Made by a program: the position numbers and the translations under genes
Shown: one piece after another, positions 38,701 to 53,700 of the stretch
How positions within the stretch are numbered: the first letter of the stretch is position 1
Layout: each line of letters begins with the position of its first letter
The notes under the pieces: model-generated
Told to the model about the DNA's origin: nothing
Seen by the model: the letters and a program-made list of their open reading frames with translations, nothing else
The model's database searches: none
Origin: Taenia hydatigena
Lineage: Eukaryota; Platyhelminthes; Cestoda; Cyclophyllidea; Taeniidae
Direction: 5' to 3'
Assembly (NCBI GenBank): GCA_036345935.2
Contig: JADWOT020001562.1
Location: 868,001 to 932,000, forward strand
Length of the DNA: 64,000 nt

Positions 38701-41700
38701 GTACTTAAAAGCGTGGGAGATTTGGCAATTCCGATTGTCTATCAAAAAGACAATTTTATCACTATTTTATGCATTGAACTAATCTCCTTTAAGACGGCAA
38801 TTCCATGGCAAAAATGTGCTTCTTTTGATCCTGCAGGTGGATTCATTACCCACTTTGGCAGGTCGTAGGGGGCTTGATTCAACTCCAAGCTCAAAACTAA
38901 CGCTGTTAGCCTTGGATAGAAGGAACACTTTTCTCTCAGCCGAACAAACATTTTGGATGGTTGGCAATTTTTCTCCTCTTTACAGCCTTGGCTTGATTTT
39001 AACAAGTGAGAAATGTTTCTGTCGACATGTGTTCAAGTGTCTGACAATGAAATAGAACCCCATCACGTCGTTCAGCGAAGCAAAAATAGACTTCACAAGG
39101 AAACCGCCTTTCAATTTTTTTTGCAAGCTATCTCTTGGCTTGTCTACTTCACTCACCGGTTGGACGTTGCACTGTCGGCGCGCGCACAAAGAGGTCATTG
39201 TGAATCACTTTTTTTGCAGTTAAACAATGGTGTGTTCTTCTCACTAACAGCTCGAGAACCGGAACGACTTTTCACACAAACATCCGGAGAGGTGTGTGTG
39301 TGTGTTGGGTTGGTTAAAAAATAACGTGTTTACAAATTCTCCAATGTTTTCCACTTCGTACCACAAGTGTGTGAATATTGCTGGTGGTGTTATCAACTGG
39401 AGGTGTGAGAATGTTGGTTTTTTTCCCTTCTTCCCTCGTTTGGTCTATGCGAGGAATGCAATGTGTCTTGTCCGAGCAGGTCAAGTAACCTAGGTGGTGA
39501 AGGCTTTCAATGCTGGAACATGAACTTGAGACCATTAGTCAGAATTGGATCTGTCGGAATCCATGTAGCGTCCACTCCATGCCATAAGCGTGCAGATTTG
39601 GTTTTAGGACATTACCTTTACTACCCTAATCAACGTTTGCTAGTGAACTTTACCACAAATTAAACAGCCGCCATAAAATTTGTTTTGTTTAGAAGCAACC
39701 TAATCTAATCTTTAAAGTGAAAAACAAAGATGTAGGCCATCTAGCTTCAATTAAATAGTGGGAAGTGAGTCGAAAGTGGCGATTGTATCTTTGGGTCTCC
39801 TATGCGATAATTAATGCGGATCCTTCCATCAGGTTATCACGTGGAATGCGATGTTCGGGCCGCAGCATCGGAAAATTATCTTCGTCTGGACTACAAGTGG
39901 CGCAATTTTTTAGGTCAAAGGTTGAAGGAATTGACCATTTGGTCGGTATTGCTCATGTGCAGGAATTTGATGAAACTGGTTTTAACCCATCGCTTCAAGC
40001 TTCTAGCACCTGCTAACACCCTAAGGTGCCTCCTATTTCCTAGTCTTTAGCGACTCTTGGTTCTCGGGAGACATTCACTGTTTTGCCGTTTGATTAGCTT
40101 TTCGTAGTCGATTCTTTTCAACATCAAAGTGGTTTCCACTTCACCAATCAATTTCCCCGATGATTCCATCTTTTTCAAGAGTGGGTTTAAGAACTGAAAG
40201 GTTTTTTAGCTTGATTTACCCAAAAGGAACACTATCTCTTCACCTCTTGCATGGAACTCAGTGTAGAGCCCAGACCCTTCTTAGCCCATCATCAAGTTGC
40301 AACCGAACTCAATTTTTTCCTATACACACTTGAAAAGATTTTACTATCTTATTGTACTCTAATAGCCGCCCGTGCTCCTTCGGTTGATCTACGGCTTTTG
40401 GAGGGGAAAGCCATCTGGTAACCGATTAAAGCACTGCCTGCCCCCCAACCGTGGTCAGTAGTGAAACTGTTATTGTGAATAAGAAAGGAGACTTCGCACT
40501 TTCTTGCAATTACAAATGATCAGGACACCATTAGTGGTTGGTGGGCAACAGGTCACTGACTCGCTTGTCGCATATGAAGAAACATAGTAAACCTGCAGAC
40601 TTGTTTCTTCACACTATTGTTCCTTTTCGTAGTACTTCATCACGGAGACGCATCGCTTTCCCACGGTGGTGCAACTGATTCATCATCACTCACAGGCCGC
40701 TGACGGACTTATCTGTCCCCTACTCTATCCAGCTGCTCGACGCGAACAGCCATCCCTACTGCGCGGTACTGCCAGCAGTGGCGGAGCAATTGAAGGTTGC
40801 GCTGGAGGCGGCGGCGGCTGCGTCGGCTTAGACGACTGGGAGATTGACCGCTCTGAAATCATGATGCGAAACAAACTCGGTGAGTTGGCGCTGCCTCTGT
40901 GGCTAGTCGGTTGGTCGGTCGAATCTGTTAGTCACCGGTTTAGTCTGTATTGAAGACACACACGCATAGCATTGTCGAGAGTGCATTTTTGTTTAGTTTT
41001 TGCGCTCTCCCTACTTTCTCATTCTGGTCGTGATTGGGGACGGTCGTCTCCTGAAAAAAAAGTTGAGCCTTAATTTATGGAAAGGCATTCATTTGAATTC
41101 CACACAGCCAGAAAATTTATAATGTCGGCTTGGTTCCCCCTAGTTGGCGGATTTAGGAGACCTGGTGGATAAATTGTCAGGTTGTCTAGGAGGCTTGCAC
41201 ATTGCGTATTGGTTGGCGGTTTGCGAAGTTCTACCTGAACCAATGCTAGTCCCCAAAATCGAAGTGGTGAAGTGAAAGTCATAGACGCTTTAAACGCGTC
41301 CATCTTAAACAGCTCGAGGTTTCACGGACGCTTCCATTCCTAAGAAGAAGGTTGATGAAGTATGAAAAAAGTCTACAACTTAGGAATCAATTAGTTCCTT
41401 TCGACTAGTTATTTATGCAAACAGCACTACCCTATTTAATGGAAGTGCAACAAGTGTCTGTAAGTTATTGCGAAAAGTTCTTCACAGTAACTCCATCGTC
41501 TCCGGATTTTCGCTATTCGCCGTCTCATTTGAATGGCTTCTGCGAGATACGGTTGATGGTATCACGATTCACCGCCAAGGGCTTGAAATAAATCACTGAA
41601 CCGTAGCTCCGGAATCGTTTTCGTCAATCCTTCAAGTATGAATTTTTTGGTGCTCTGATTTTCTTTGAAGATACTTTAAGGCTCACTGCTCTCAAAGTAA

Positions 41701-44700
41701 GTGGAAATTCCGTGGCATAGCTTCATGCCATTTTCACGGAAATCGAACCCTTCGGGAGTGAAAGTCTAATGTCAGAAGTAGTCCTCAACGCTTCCAATGT
41801 TTTCTCCTCCGCCTCGTCCATCACTGCGGTATTCGCGTGAATGCAGATTAACTTTCTGATTGAACAGGAACTTACATCCTACATATTGTTGCATTCTGTC
41901 GTTGGCCTGACGCAATAAAAGGCAACTAGTGTATTCACCGTTTCTTGCAGCTTGCAACCCGCTATCATGATCAAAACGCTTTTACGGTCGATTTCGTTTC
42001 CTTCAAATCTGAAAAGCTGCCAAATTCTAATTCAGTTTTTATTATTTATGTTGCCATCTCCATAGGATTGGTTTTGGTGTAGAACCTACTCGAGAAACTG
42101 TCATTTTGGGGTTGGACTTTTTATCACCAATGAAATTTCATTTCTTACTCTGAATACTTGGGTTTGTTCAATGGAACTAGCAAAAACAGCTCCAATTGTG
42201 CCCCACCTATGTGTGGAAGGTCACATTTTTTGCCTCCAAGTGGTACTCTAAAAAGGTCAGGCTCAAATTTTACAGTTTGTAGTAAGTGGTGTCTTTCTTT
42301 TTTCCGTTAGGTTGGGGTCAGTACGGTGACGTCTACGAGGCTCTCTGGAAGCGCTACAATTCCATCGTTGCTGTCAAGACACTGAAGGTCAGTCAGTTGT
42401 CTTCATTAACACTGTTCGTTACGACACGGAAGGATTCCGAATGCACATTATGCTAGTTTTGACGTCATTGCAACACCCAAGTTACCTCTAAAATGCCGTT
42501 GCATGGTCAAGTTTCAAAGAAGCTTCATTGTAAACGTTTGCAAGGGCTGGAAGACTATTGGAAAAGTTGGATTGGGTGGTACACCTCAATGCTGCTTGTG
42601 GATGGATTGAAAAGCCTGCGTAGCCAAATTTGCATCCTTTTTGAGTGTCGATCTTGTTGCTCCCTGTCGTCGCTCTACTCCCAGGTGTCACAAGTTCTCT
42701 TCTAATATTTTGGTTAATCTCCATGATGAAACCCGTTGTGCTATGAGGAACTATCATCATGACGTTTTGTTAGGAGAACTTCATTGAGTTGTAAAAAGGG
42801 AATTATTTGGAAAACCAGTCGCCTACCAAGGCCATATCCTGTTTATCGTGGCAAGTGCAGTGTCCTTAAGTCATGACCATTGATTACAGAGTTGAATGAG
42901 GTTCTGAATTGTTCAACTTTGAGCTTGCTTTGTAATTGGCGATGGTACAAGACTCTAAGGTAAGGTGAGTCGCTGTTTTGAGATGGTGTAGGCCTTGACG
43001 CATTGCTCCTGTACTCCAGTTATCCCTACACCTACACATCGGTGTAGAACTAGCTCCTGCCATTAGTGCACAGAAGGGTTATGAAAATACCAGCACAGAT
43101 GCCATGAATAAAGCGTGTCTGAATACTTTGCTTATTATGATTAATAAGAATTCTGCTATCGAAATATTGAGTCCGTCTTCCTACCATTATGTAGGTGTCT
43201 TGATGATGCAAGCCCTACTTCCGCCAAAACATCTGCCACCCCCTAACTAGTAAGCAGATGTCTAGACTGACTCCTCTGACCACGAAGGAATCTTCAAATA
43301 AAGCCACTCTATAAACCTCTTCTAGTGAGCTCAGTCGATAGCGTTCACGCTCCGTTAATATTTGTGTAAGCATTATGTATTTGGTGTCTCGCTTTTACGG
43401 GAGTTAATGCGATGGTTTACTTAACCAGTGCTAATAATAGCATTGCCTCGCCCCACCCCGCTTTTCCTTGTCATGGGAGTTAAAAATAATTTAACGCACA
43501 CACATGCCAACTTCAGTTTTGCGACACTCCCTTTGCCAGCCAGCTAGCTAACCAGTTAACCACTCAACACAACCTCTCCTTTTTCCGCTTGTAGCAAGAT
43601 GTGGACCTGAATCTGAATGACTTTCTTGCTGAGGCCTCAATTATGAAGAACCTCCAGCACAAGAACCTCGTTCGACTTCTTGGTAAGTCGAGGTTATACC
43701 CTCTGAACCCTCGTCGTCCGTGCTCTTAATTGACATGACTATTTTGATTGTCGCATTGCTCCAATGCCTGTTTTGACATCTATGCGTACTTGGATGCGTC
43801 ACCTTGTTTGACATCTACTCAATCGACTAATCTGTCTAGAATTGATAGTTACGAAGTTTCAGCCACTTGAATTGTTCAACTTTATAGCTCTAGGCTTTTA
43901 ATTATCTTCCCGCACTAATATTTTTTCCTAATTGGTGCGAGAACGTCCTGATCACTTTCCACGATTCCATTCTCTTAAAACTTGTCAAAATTTCAACTTC
44001 ACTGCCCTGATATTAAAAAAGGACGGCATGAAACTATCTGTGATTCATCCTCCATAGTCTCCTTTTTATAACTACCTTGGAAAATTAATCAGCACAGCAA
44101 CGCTTTATTTTTACTTCTCGTGATTTTGTTTTGGTTTTCCGTACTCCTGTTTGTGCTTTCACATGAAACGGTCCGATTCAAGACTGACTTTTCACCTTTA
44201 AAATACTCCGAATAAGTCTTCATTGTTTATGGGATGAAGTATGTGATGTCGATGGAATTTCGTGCTTTTGCACTTGCAGATAGACTTGTAGCGACCCGAG
44301 GCTTCCCTGAAGACGAAAGGAGACTGCTTGATCAAATATGTTTTGGTGTCATACAGTAGGGCTTGGAATTACTGACATGGTTTACACGTCAGGATGCCCG
44401 GCGAAGGTTCAATGGTCAACTCCACAAGTGGTTTATTATAAAAACCGAAAATTGAAAAAAACAGTTGAAGCTTTGTATAGTTCCTCTCTTCTCTTTTGAG
44501 TGCCATCCCCTGCGATCCCCTTGATCAACCCAGTGCGTCGGCTATCACAATGTAGCCGGCCCTGTAAGAAAAACACTCGCGAAATAACCGTGTCAGTCAA
44601 CTGAGAGAGTCTGTGGCCGCTTCTTCACTGATGCATCGTGGCGATCCCACTGAATTTGGAGTTTTATCCTATCTGAGAACTGCATTGTAGGCGAGGGAAG

Positions 44701-47700
44701 AGGGGACGAGATAACATGCTGGCCATCACGAACTTCTATCGTTAGTCGTGAGAACACTGACCAAAAAGCATTTCCACATAACAAGGGACGAAGTATAGCA
44801 TCGTTACTTAGAGATGAGTTTTCGCGTCGTTCCTCCTTGCCACTGTTATCATTGAAGTGCTCCACATCTCTGTCCGAGTTCTATCCGGCTTAAAGGGAAG
44901 TGGATGTATCGTGTGTTCTTGTATCTGACATCTCTATAACGGGTATCATAGGCACTTCATAATGAACTTTTTAAGATGATTCAAGGCTGGTGTTGCTCCG
45001 CTTGTTAAACACGGAACTGAGGTGTTTACAGAAAGCAGACGTGGTGGCATTTGGGTTTTGCAAAGGCGATTAAGTCAAAGCCTGATGTATTGGAAAGTGT
45101 GTTTATTAAATGGAAGCTCAAGAGCTGCTGTTCCGTGATCCTAGTTTTTTCCTTACATTGCCCACAGAATAGCTTCGTGGCTTTCTTCTCACAACACGAA
45201 TAGGAGCTACCTCTGCCATTCCATTTGTCCCGATTTCATTTCTCTCACAACTTTTTAAACGTTGAATTTGAATGCCTTGACTTTACGGAGGGAAAATGAT
45301 GCATGGTGCTATTTTTAATTCAGCTTGCACGCATTTTTTCCTACCTTGTGTGTGTGTTCTTTGTCTTTCAATTTTCCAGATTCTTTTTATGCTTCGATGC
45401 CGAGTTGTTGTTTGATTCAGACTTCGAGCGTTTCATCAAATTTTTTTACTTCTATGAGTCAAAATGTTTGAAATTTGACGTAGATTTTACAGGCGCTGTT
45501 AATAACTGGCCAAGCAATAAAAAATTGTTTATGGTATTCAAATTCTGGGTGCAACTTTTACAGCGTTCACCAACTTTTTTTATCTTGATTCATGATACAA
45601 ATCTGAGCCAGATTAGTGCATTACCAGTCATTTTCTGCCTTTTGCACTCCAATCAGACCGTAAGACATACGGGTTTCGAAGCAGTCTTTCTAGTATGGAG
45701 GAGGACATAATAAACAATATGATGTGGATCGGATTTTGAAGCCAGATGGAGAAAACGTAAAGTACTTTACATACCTGTTTATACGAAGCCGTTTTATATC
45801 TGCTACGTAGCCGTTCTCGGCGCTTCTACTGGTCTTTATTCCTGCTTGTCCCTCGAGAGTTGTCGTATCTTCAGCTCTTTTTTACCGTCCTCCGTTGTTG
45901 TAAAAAAACCCGCTAGCCCCTCTGTTGTCAATCCCCTCAATTCCAGTTATCAACTTCAAATTGTTTCTTCTGCGCTTTTTCTGTCACTCCATAATTGGGT
46001 GATCATTTTTGGACTCAAATATCCCTTTGGGCATCAGTAGAGGCGGGTATATCTTCCCTTTTTTATATGCTATGTCAAACCGCTATAGGCTCTACGAGTG
46101 TGGCGATAGCTTTATCATGACCACAGGAGGGCCATGTGATTCATTGGTGGCATGGGTAAAGCCCTAAGTTCATTCATGGGATGCCAGCAAGCGCTTGTTT
46201 CACCATCATGGGCTCACTTGCCTCCGCCTCGCCGGTAATAACAATTATAAGTCCCCATTTTGGTCTTTCCTCCTCTGCACAGGCGTCTGCACTCGGGAGC
46301 CGCCTTACTACATAGTGACGGAGTATATGCCTCATGGAAACCTGTTGAATTACCTGCGCCAACGGAGTCCTGGTGAACTCACCCCACCCATCCTCCTCTA
46401 CATGGCTGTTCAAATCGCCTCCGGCATGGCCTACCTGGAAGCCAATAACTTTATTCACCGGTCAGTGATTCTTTTTGGTGACATTTTTTGGCCATCCTTG
46501 CTCTCCTTATCAATGATGCCTTCGTTTCACTAGCTGGAACTTACTACGCTTAATGTCCGCTTTTATGAGAGTGAAATGCAGTTTGGGATTTGGCAGTCTA
46601 AATTCGGATGTCCAGCGGGTTTCGGCGGTCATTCTCAAGTCATCTTATGATGCCTTCTGTTTGAGTTAAATCAGCTAGAGTTATCATCAATCCTATGGAA
46701 GCCTTTATTTGAACTGAATTTGTTACTCCTGCTTTCGCCAAACTTCGCTGTCTTGGAATTAGTAATTGGAATGAGTCTGACAGTTTTGCTTCTATTCTTG
46801 TCTTCCGCAACAGTAGTTATAAACGAGTCTCAATAGAGCCCAAAACCTTGTAAGTTGTAAGTGATTTGGATCCTTTAAGCTTTCCTAAAATGATTGCTTT
46901 GTGGTTTCTATTCCAGCCGGTAATGTCTGAGTCAAGTAGGCAGAGGAGAAAAAATCTAGGACTCCTTATCAGCAGCTTTCTCTCCGTCTATTCATCAACA
47001 CCTTTGAGCTACCACTTTCATGAGTGTGCTCATTCACTTCGTTGGTGTTGTACGGGATGCGTCGTTGATGTAGCACCGCCGTTATCACCGTCAAAGTTGA
47101 GCAGCGTACCGACTTGGACGTAGCTGCTAGCAAATTCACGGCGAGGGCGGGAGACCATAAGGACAGATGGAATGATCGGGACTCTGCATGACGGGAGTCC
47201 AAAAATGTGCAATCACCAATGTTCAAAATCTAGCCTGTCCCATTGCGTGGCAAAAGTGAGGCGATTTGCTCTGAACTCATTATCCGTCAGAAATAGTCCG
47301 AATTTTCTGAATAAAACATGAATTTTTAAGTATACCACCCCAGTTTGCGACTAAGGCAACGAAAACGGCATGCATTTCGAAATATTACATGTTTAAAGGA
47401 AAAAAAACTTCAGATTAAAAGTTTGCGTTGCTTGTTTTGTAGAACAGCTGGCGCATTCCGTACCTCTAATCTGAAAGTTTAAGAAGGAGTGGCAATGGCT
47501 GTCACTATCAGATTGGGTGTAAAACGATTCGTATGATTCAAACAGACGCTGGCATTTTGTAGCCCTCTGAGACTTCCCTGAAGGCGGAAGGTGGGCACAG
47601 CACTTGGGCAGAATACGTGCTGGCGTTATGCAGTAGGGCTTTGGACTACTTGGTGTGGTCCGGCGGCTAAACCACCCGGCGAAGCCATCCAGAAGTCCTG

Positions 47701-50700
47701 TTATCAAAACCGGGAGTCAGACAAAAAACGCATTACAATTTCACCTCAGTTTGTGTTATTTGCACCATGTTTTATGAGTTGAGCTTTGTTTGGAGTAAAA
47801 GTACGGTGAACTTTATTTGTCAAAGCAATAGGTAGGGAAATTAGCGCTTCTCAGTCTCACACTGAACAGCATCCACGCCCCTGTTGCCAGGACATGCGCA
47901 GAAAAGCTGCCATTACCTTTGGCGGGTTGCTTAATATCTCCTCTTCCTCCTCCCCCTCCTTCCCCCCTTCTCGGTTATCTGGGCCTTCGTTCTCCCTTTC
48001 ATCAATCAGGCTTACCTTCTTTGCCTCTGCGTGTGTTTACAAAAACATACGAACCGGGGATAGGGGCTGATTCATCGACGAGATTCCCCCTGTAGGTGTG
48101 TACACCGTTTGGTCAATGTCCGTTCCAGCTAACATAACACCGTGTCTAACAGTTGTTGCGCCTCGACCACAGCCTATCCAGCCGGGCTGTCAAACGGATT
48201 GCTTTGCATGTTTCTTATGTTTCCTTTCCTTTCCTCCCTCACCGTTGCAGCATGGGCGTTACTCACCCCCTCATTTCTGGTTCCAATCTTTCGGGAAAAA
48301 CTATTTCTCCCTTGAGGCTGCAATTGTCCCCGCAAGCACTACTGTCTGCCACTTCGGTCGCGACTCAGGTCATGTCTCTCACCCAACATGTGACTCACTG
48401 TGGGAATTTTCAAGTTGCAGATGCGATTTCCAGTCAAACATGTCTTTTAAAATCGTTTTAGGACTACTGGCAAGTCGAAGGTTTCGTTGGAAGCACCGAT
48501 GTTAATACATATTCGCAGTTTTGAGGATTTTTGCACTTGTTTCTTTTCGAAACGCTAGATGTAGAAGGCGGAAGGAGAGAGAGCCAAAATGTGTTCCTTG
48601 CAATCACTTATTTTCGGCGATCCAGGGGTTTTTTTGGCATTTTCGGAGGGCTTATCACACTTATGCAAAGGTAGCTACGAAAATCTTTTGCAAATTAAAA
48701 GTAGGTAGGAATGGCGCTCTGTTATGCTCCTTTTATGAACAGCTGGTTTGTGTGACGACAGCACTAATTCATTCCAGTCGGCAAAAGGGAATAGGGTTAC
48801 TTCTCGTTGAGTCCAAAACAATCCCGGTGGTATTGACAGATGTCGAGGGATTCGGATGTCCAGCTGAATCAAAGAGGAGGAAAGCTGGTTTGCGTTTCTT
48901 TGATCCCCTCCCACCACCAAATCATTAGCATTATCAATTCACCGGTGAAAGTATTGAGCTGTGGAACTGCAATTGCACCTACTTGGTCTTAACTCATCCC
49001 TATGGTCACGAGAGGTGAAGAGCGAATCAGAGTCCTAATTTGCGTAGATGGGAAAGGCGTTTTTTAAAGGGGTTAAAGGAAATCTGAGAAATAATTTAAA
49101 GCTCCTCGTCATCCCCAAGTTGCGTCAGAAACGATGAAAATGTTAGGAGGAAGCTAATTAGTCAATCTCTTGCCGCCAATCCATTTGCTTTTGCAATTAT
49201 GTAAAATTGTTTTCAAGTTAAAGTAGGTCTACTTGTGGAAAGTAGGCACGAAAAACAGCGATCTGTTATGCATTCGGAAGTGGCAGATATTTGCCGACAT
49301 GTGCCTGCTATGGGGATACTTGGTGTCTATTGGAGCAGTCAACCAGTGGACGACAAAGCAACGAGCTGTCCCCTCTAATGCAATGAGCGTAGAGCGCTCT
49401 GTACATCCAGACAGCCACAGCTACAATCACTCAGATGAAAAAGACAATCCTGAGACCTAGTTGCAGAGGGGGATATTTCACAAGTACTAAATGCATCTTT
49501 TGAATTAGCCCACGTCGCGATGTTTCGTGGCAGCTTCAGATAAATTTATAGCGCACACACCAGGTTGAGAACAACTTGATCCCCATGTTCATTTCCCCCG
49601 CTGTAGAAAAGGGGAAAGTGGCATCAAGATGGAGAGCGACTTTTTAATGTACCTTAGACTAATCAGCCTTTCAAAAGTGCAAACGCTTCTCTCTCCCTGC
49701 TTTAGCACTTTCCATCCTAAGTACGGACACTGAATTTGATGCCTGCATTAGATACTGCAGATGTGGTTTTGAAACTTCCTGTCGGATTACTTTCCTTTTC
49801 CTACTCCGTATTCTTTTTGTTACGAAGGTGAGATGCATTGAAGGGCCTTTTTAGTATCACCCGAAGGGGGTTTTACCAATCATCACATTTTGCACAAGAA
49901 CAACTGCTTCCCAGTAGTTTGTTGGCGTATTCAGCTCGCTAAATAAAAGTAGGCTTTGAAGTTTAGACTGCCAACCTTCTAGAGTTCATAAGGCTGCTTT
50001 TAATTCCCAAATAACAGGAGGCTTTTTTATCCTCAATTTCCCTCTTTTGAGAAAGTGATTTCATCGAATGATGGCCCAAAACGGTCATTTCCAACCTTGT
50101 TCAATGGACACCATACTTAACCCAACCGCCTCGTCCACTTGCTGGGCGCTATCAAAATCTTGCGTGACTGGCAATAGCCAGTCCCTCTGCTACTCTTGGT
50201 AAATTTAGACAGCGCATTGTCCGCCATTATTGACCTATTAAATTATGCGTCGGTTTCTCTTTTGTTCTTCGAGGCTACCATTGCAGTTTCCCAATTTAAC
50301 CAACTTGGGAGGGTGCCTGGGCACCCTTTGCGTGCCCTTTACGCCTCTCTAATGTTGAAGTCTTTCTTAAAGATGAAAGAATTACAAAAGCGGGACTTTA
50401 CTTTCCAACGAAGCTAAAACGAAGAGTTAAACATGTAGTTGCATAGCTCCTCTCTCCTTTTGAGTGCCCTTCCCGGCGCTTGTCTTGCCCAACCTTCCGT
50501 GTCCACCACTACAACGTTGTCGGTACCGTAAGAAAAACGCCAACCACAAATCAACCGCTGCAGTCATCGAATTTGCGTGCAACAGAGAAGATATTTGACC
50601 GCAAGGTAGCTGATTGCTCTCGGCAATTCCACTGGATGTGGAGTTTCGTCTTGTTTGGGAACTTTGTTGGGGAGGAAGAGGAATGTGCAGGCCCTCTTTA

Positions 50701-53700
50701 ATGTCCATCTCAAATCGTAAGAACGCTGGCCTAAAAACAAAGACACAACCATGGACAGAGTTTAGCAATAGTAACTTAGGGATAACATTTCGTGGTGTTT
50801 CCTTCTTGGCATATCCATGTGGGTTATATCTTCCTCCTCTTGCTTGACGCTTTCAAAGCAGCACCGTAGACAGCTCCGTAAAGAGCTTTTTGAGATAATT
50901 TACGGTTAATGTCGCTCCAGGTGTTAATATCATCGGAGTAGTTGCCGACGTAGACTTCATTTGCAATCCCTCTATTTGGCATGCTCATAGATTCACTTGT
51001 TAGTGGCACATGTTCCTGCATCACGTTGGGGTTCAGCATTAAGTTGTAGAAAACAGGGTGAGTGTTCTAAAGCATTGAGTCTGTCACCAATATAGCACTC
51101 CGAGTCTTTCCTGAAGACGAAAGAAGTCATAATACCAGGGCGAAGTATGTGCCGCCGAAATGCAGAAAGGTTGAGCGGAGCCGAGCATGTCGCCGAGCTC
51201 TCGCTAATCCAAAATGACGAGTTAGGCAAACAAACCAAGTCTCATCCCTTGTTTCGATTTACCCGGACTTATCAGTTTCTGTTCTTGAAAGCTAGTGTCG
51301 ATATTTATTCTTTTTGGTTCCTAAAGTCAATCATTTCCTTCTGAAACTATTCAGCAGGGCATTCCTAATTATCTAATGTACCTTTCTTCACAGTGTGATT
51401 TGATTGACCAAAACTGAGGCCTTATTTACTTCTCCTAGTCTGTAAGTTATTATCCTCTTCTTCAAAAGTCAACGTTTTTGCCGCTATGTATGGGAGTCTG
51501 TGACCTTTAACTGATCAACAGGCCAACAGAGGGGAACAAAAACCTTTTGCTTCGATTTTAAGGGGAAAAGAAAGTGTGTGTTGTAACGCGGGGTATTTTT
51601 TTGCGGCCTCATTTTAATTAATGCCAGCGGTTGTTGCTTCTGTAGGTGAGTCAGTCACTCCATTTGATGGGGCATAAATGGACAAAAGCGATCATTTTAC
51701 ACCATTACTTAAACTGATCCCTGTGTATTTTTTCGTTAGTTTGTCCTGAACTCGGTACCTTCTTCCGGAAATTCAGTGATGTTGGAATTAGGAAAGGTTA
51801 ATTAGATCCTTCCAACTGTTGTTTTGGGTGCAAAGCTTAAGTAGGCTTGGAGCCTTGCTTGAAATGACCTGTGGTTGCGCGTTATTAAGGGCTTTTCACT
51901 TAGGCTTAATTGTGCATTACCCATGCCTCAGTGTGCCCAGGTGGTTTGAAATCCATCTGGCCGCTGCCACCATGATGGCGATGCTCTGACTTACTTCAGT
52001 AACCATTAAAAATAACCATTGTTAAATAAACGGAGTAGTCGGGTATGTGACTTTGCCATTTTTATAATGCTTTTGTGCTGTGGTAATTTGTTGTTTACTG
52101 GTGACAGGAGCCCACTCCCTTGCTGGTTCTCCTAATGGCATTCTGTGATATTATTATCCTTCTAAATTATGCGTAGTCTCCTCGGGTTTTCGCTGCGATG
52201 GCAGCATTGCCGTCTCAAACTGCGCAACTGCTTTAGTTAGGACATTGGCATGGCCGTGTTTGATGCCTAAATCCAAGGGGAGTTGGCATAACTCCTGACA
52301 TCGACTTATGCGGATTTAGTGTACCCACAACGTGGAAGCCCTTGCGTTGATTGTGAAACCGTTGTAGCATGACATGTTTTGTACAACTCAACTATTGGTA
52401 TAGACTGTTTAGTTTTGCTGACTCCTGTTATCAGCCTCTGGGTAGTTAAAACATCATAGAGAACAAGCGTTTTTGTGACTTGGGGCTCATTTAATTAATG
52501 TCAATGCTTATTGCTGCTCTTATCTGATTTGGGTTACTTTTTTAGCCAATCGCCTTAGAGCGCGGAAATGAACAAAGGCATGGTCATTTATTGCATTGGT
52601 GGAGTTTGTTTTCTCTCCCTTCGTGATTCTCCATTACAAATTAATTGGCATTGTAGGCTGCTTTAATTTTCCTATCCGAGGAGGCTTCAGTGCTTTGGTA
52701 CGATGCAGAACTGAAGTAACTGGAATGAATTTGTCTCATCAACTTTAAATGGGTCATAGTGTGATTCCTTTTTTTGAGCCTTGAACTTTTTAAGTTGGTT
52801 CGTTTTATTGCTACAATACATTTGATCTTTAACAACTTTTACGATCAGGCAAGGTTTAACCATCTATCTAGCCCCTCGAAATGGCTGCCATCTCAGTTAT
52901 TCTGCCTCTAAAATTGCCCTATATTGCCACAGAATTAGCTCGTGTTTTATCCAGACTGTTGTAGTGGCATTATCCTATCAGAATTCCAAGCCGCTTATAA
53001 TGGCCTGCCTCTGCTCTTCTCGCAGAGGACGTGTGTAGTTTCACTTTCTGTTATTTTTGCTCCAAAGCTCGATACTGCTCGACCCTGTCTGCTGCCCACC
53101 TAGGAGCGATTTCCGATTATTTTCACCGTTCATTTATCCGAGGCTTCGCTGAAGTCGCAAGGAGGTATAATACCCGGGCAGGGTATGCATTGTCAACGTG
53201 TGAAAGTCCATATTTTTTTACGTTGTGGAATATACTTTAGTCGATTTGTAAATTCGACTTTCATTTAAGCATCATCAGTGTTTGAAACGCACCAAAGCGA
53301 TATTATCTCTTTTTTTAAAAAAGGCTATTCATTAATTTCAGTTCTGTGCAGCGCAGGCTTTGTCTACTGTCTCGTGTTTCGAATTCCGAAAAAGTATTTT
53401 GCGACTTAATCCCTTTTGCTGACTTTTTTGCCCAATGCCTAGTAGTTATTCCTGTTTCTATCCGTTCTGCTTTATCATTTCCTTATTCAAGGAACGCAAG
53501 CTTGTAAGTTTACTCTTATAATAACTGCTTGTGGTCTGCAGGTCATGCCCCAAACCCCCTCTCTCCCCCCAACAGCCTGCTCTTTTGCCATGCTTATGAT
53601 TGTTTTTCGGCCATCTGATCAGTTCTCTTAAGTGGTCATTTTTTAACCACTATTCCAGATGGTCTGAAGTCTTACCAATGTGTTATTTCTTCCATCAAAG

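Noticed and set aside
46969..47226. Minus-strand open frames in a relatively GC-rich patch of ABL intron 7
   Set aside because: Two competing frames, no motif, no splice context that helps the ABL model.
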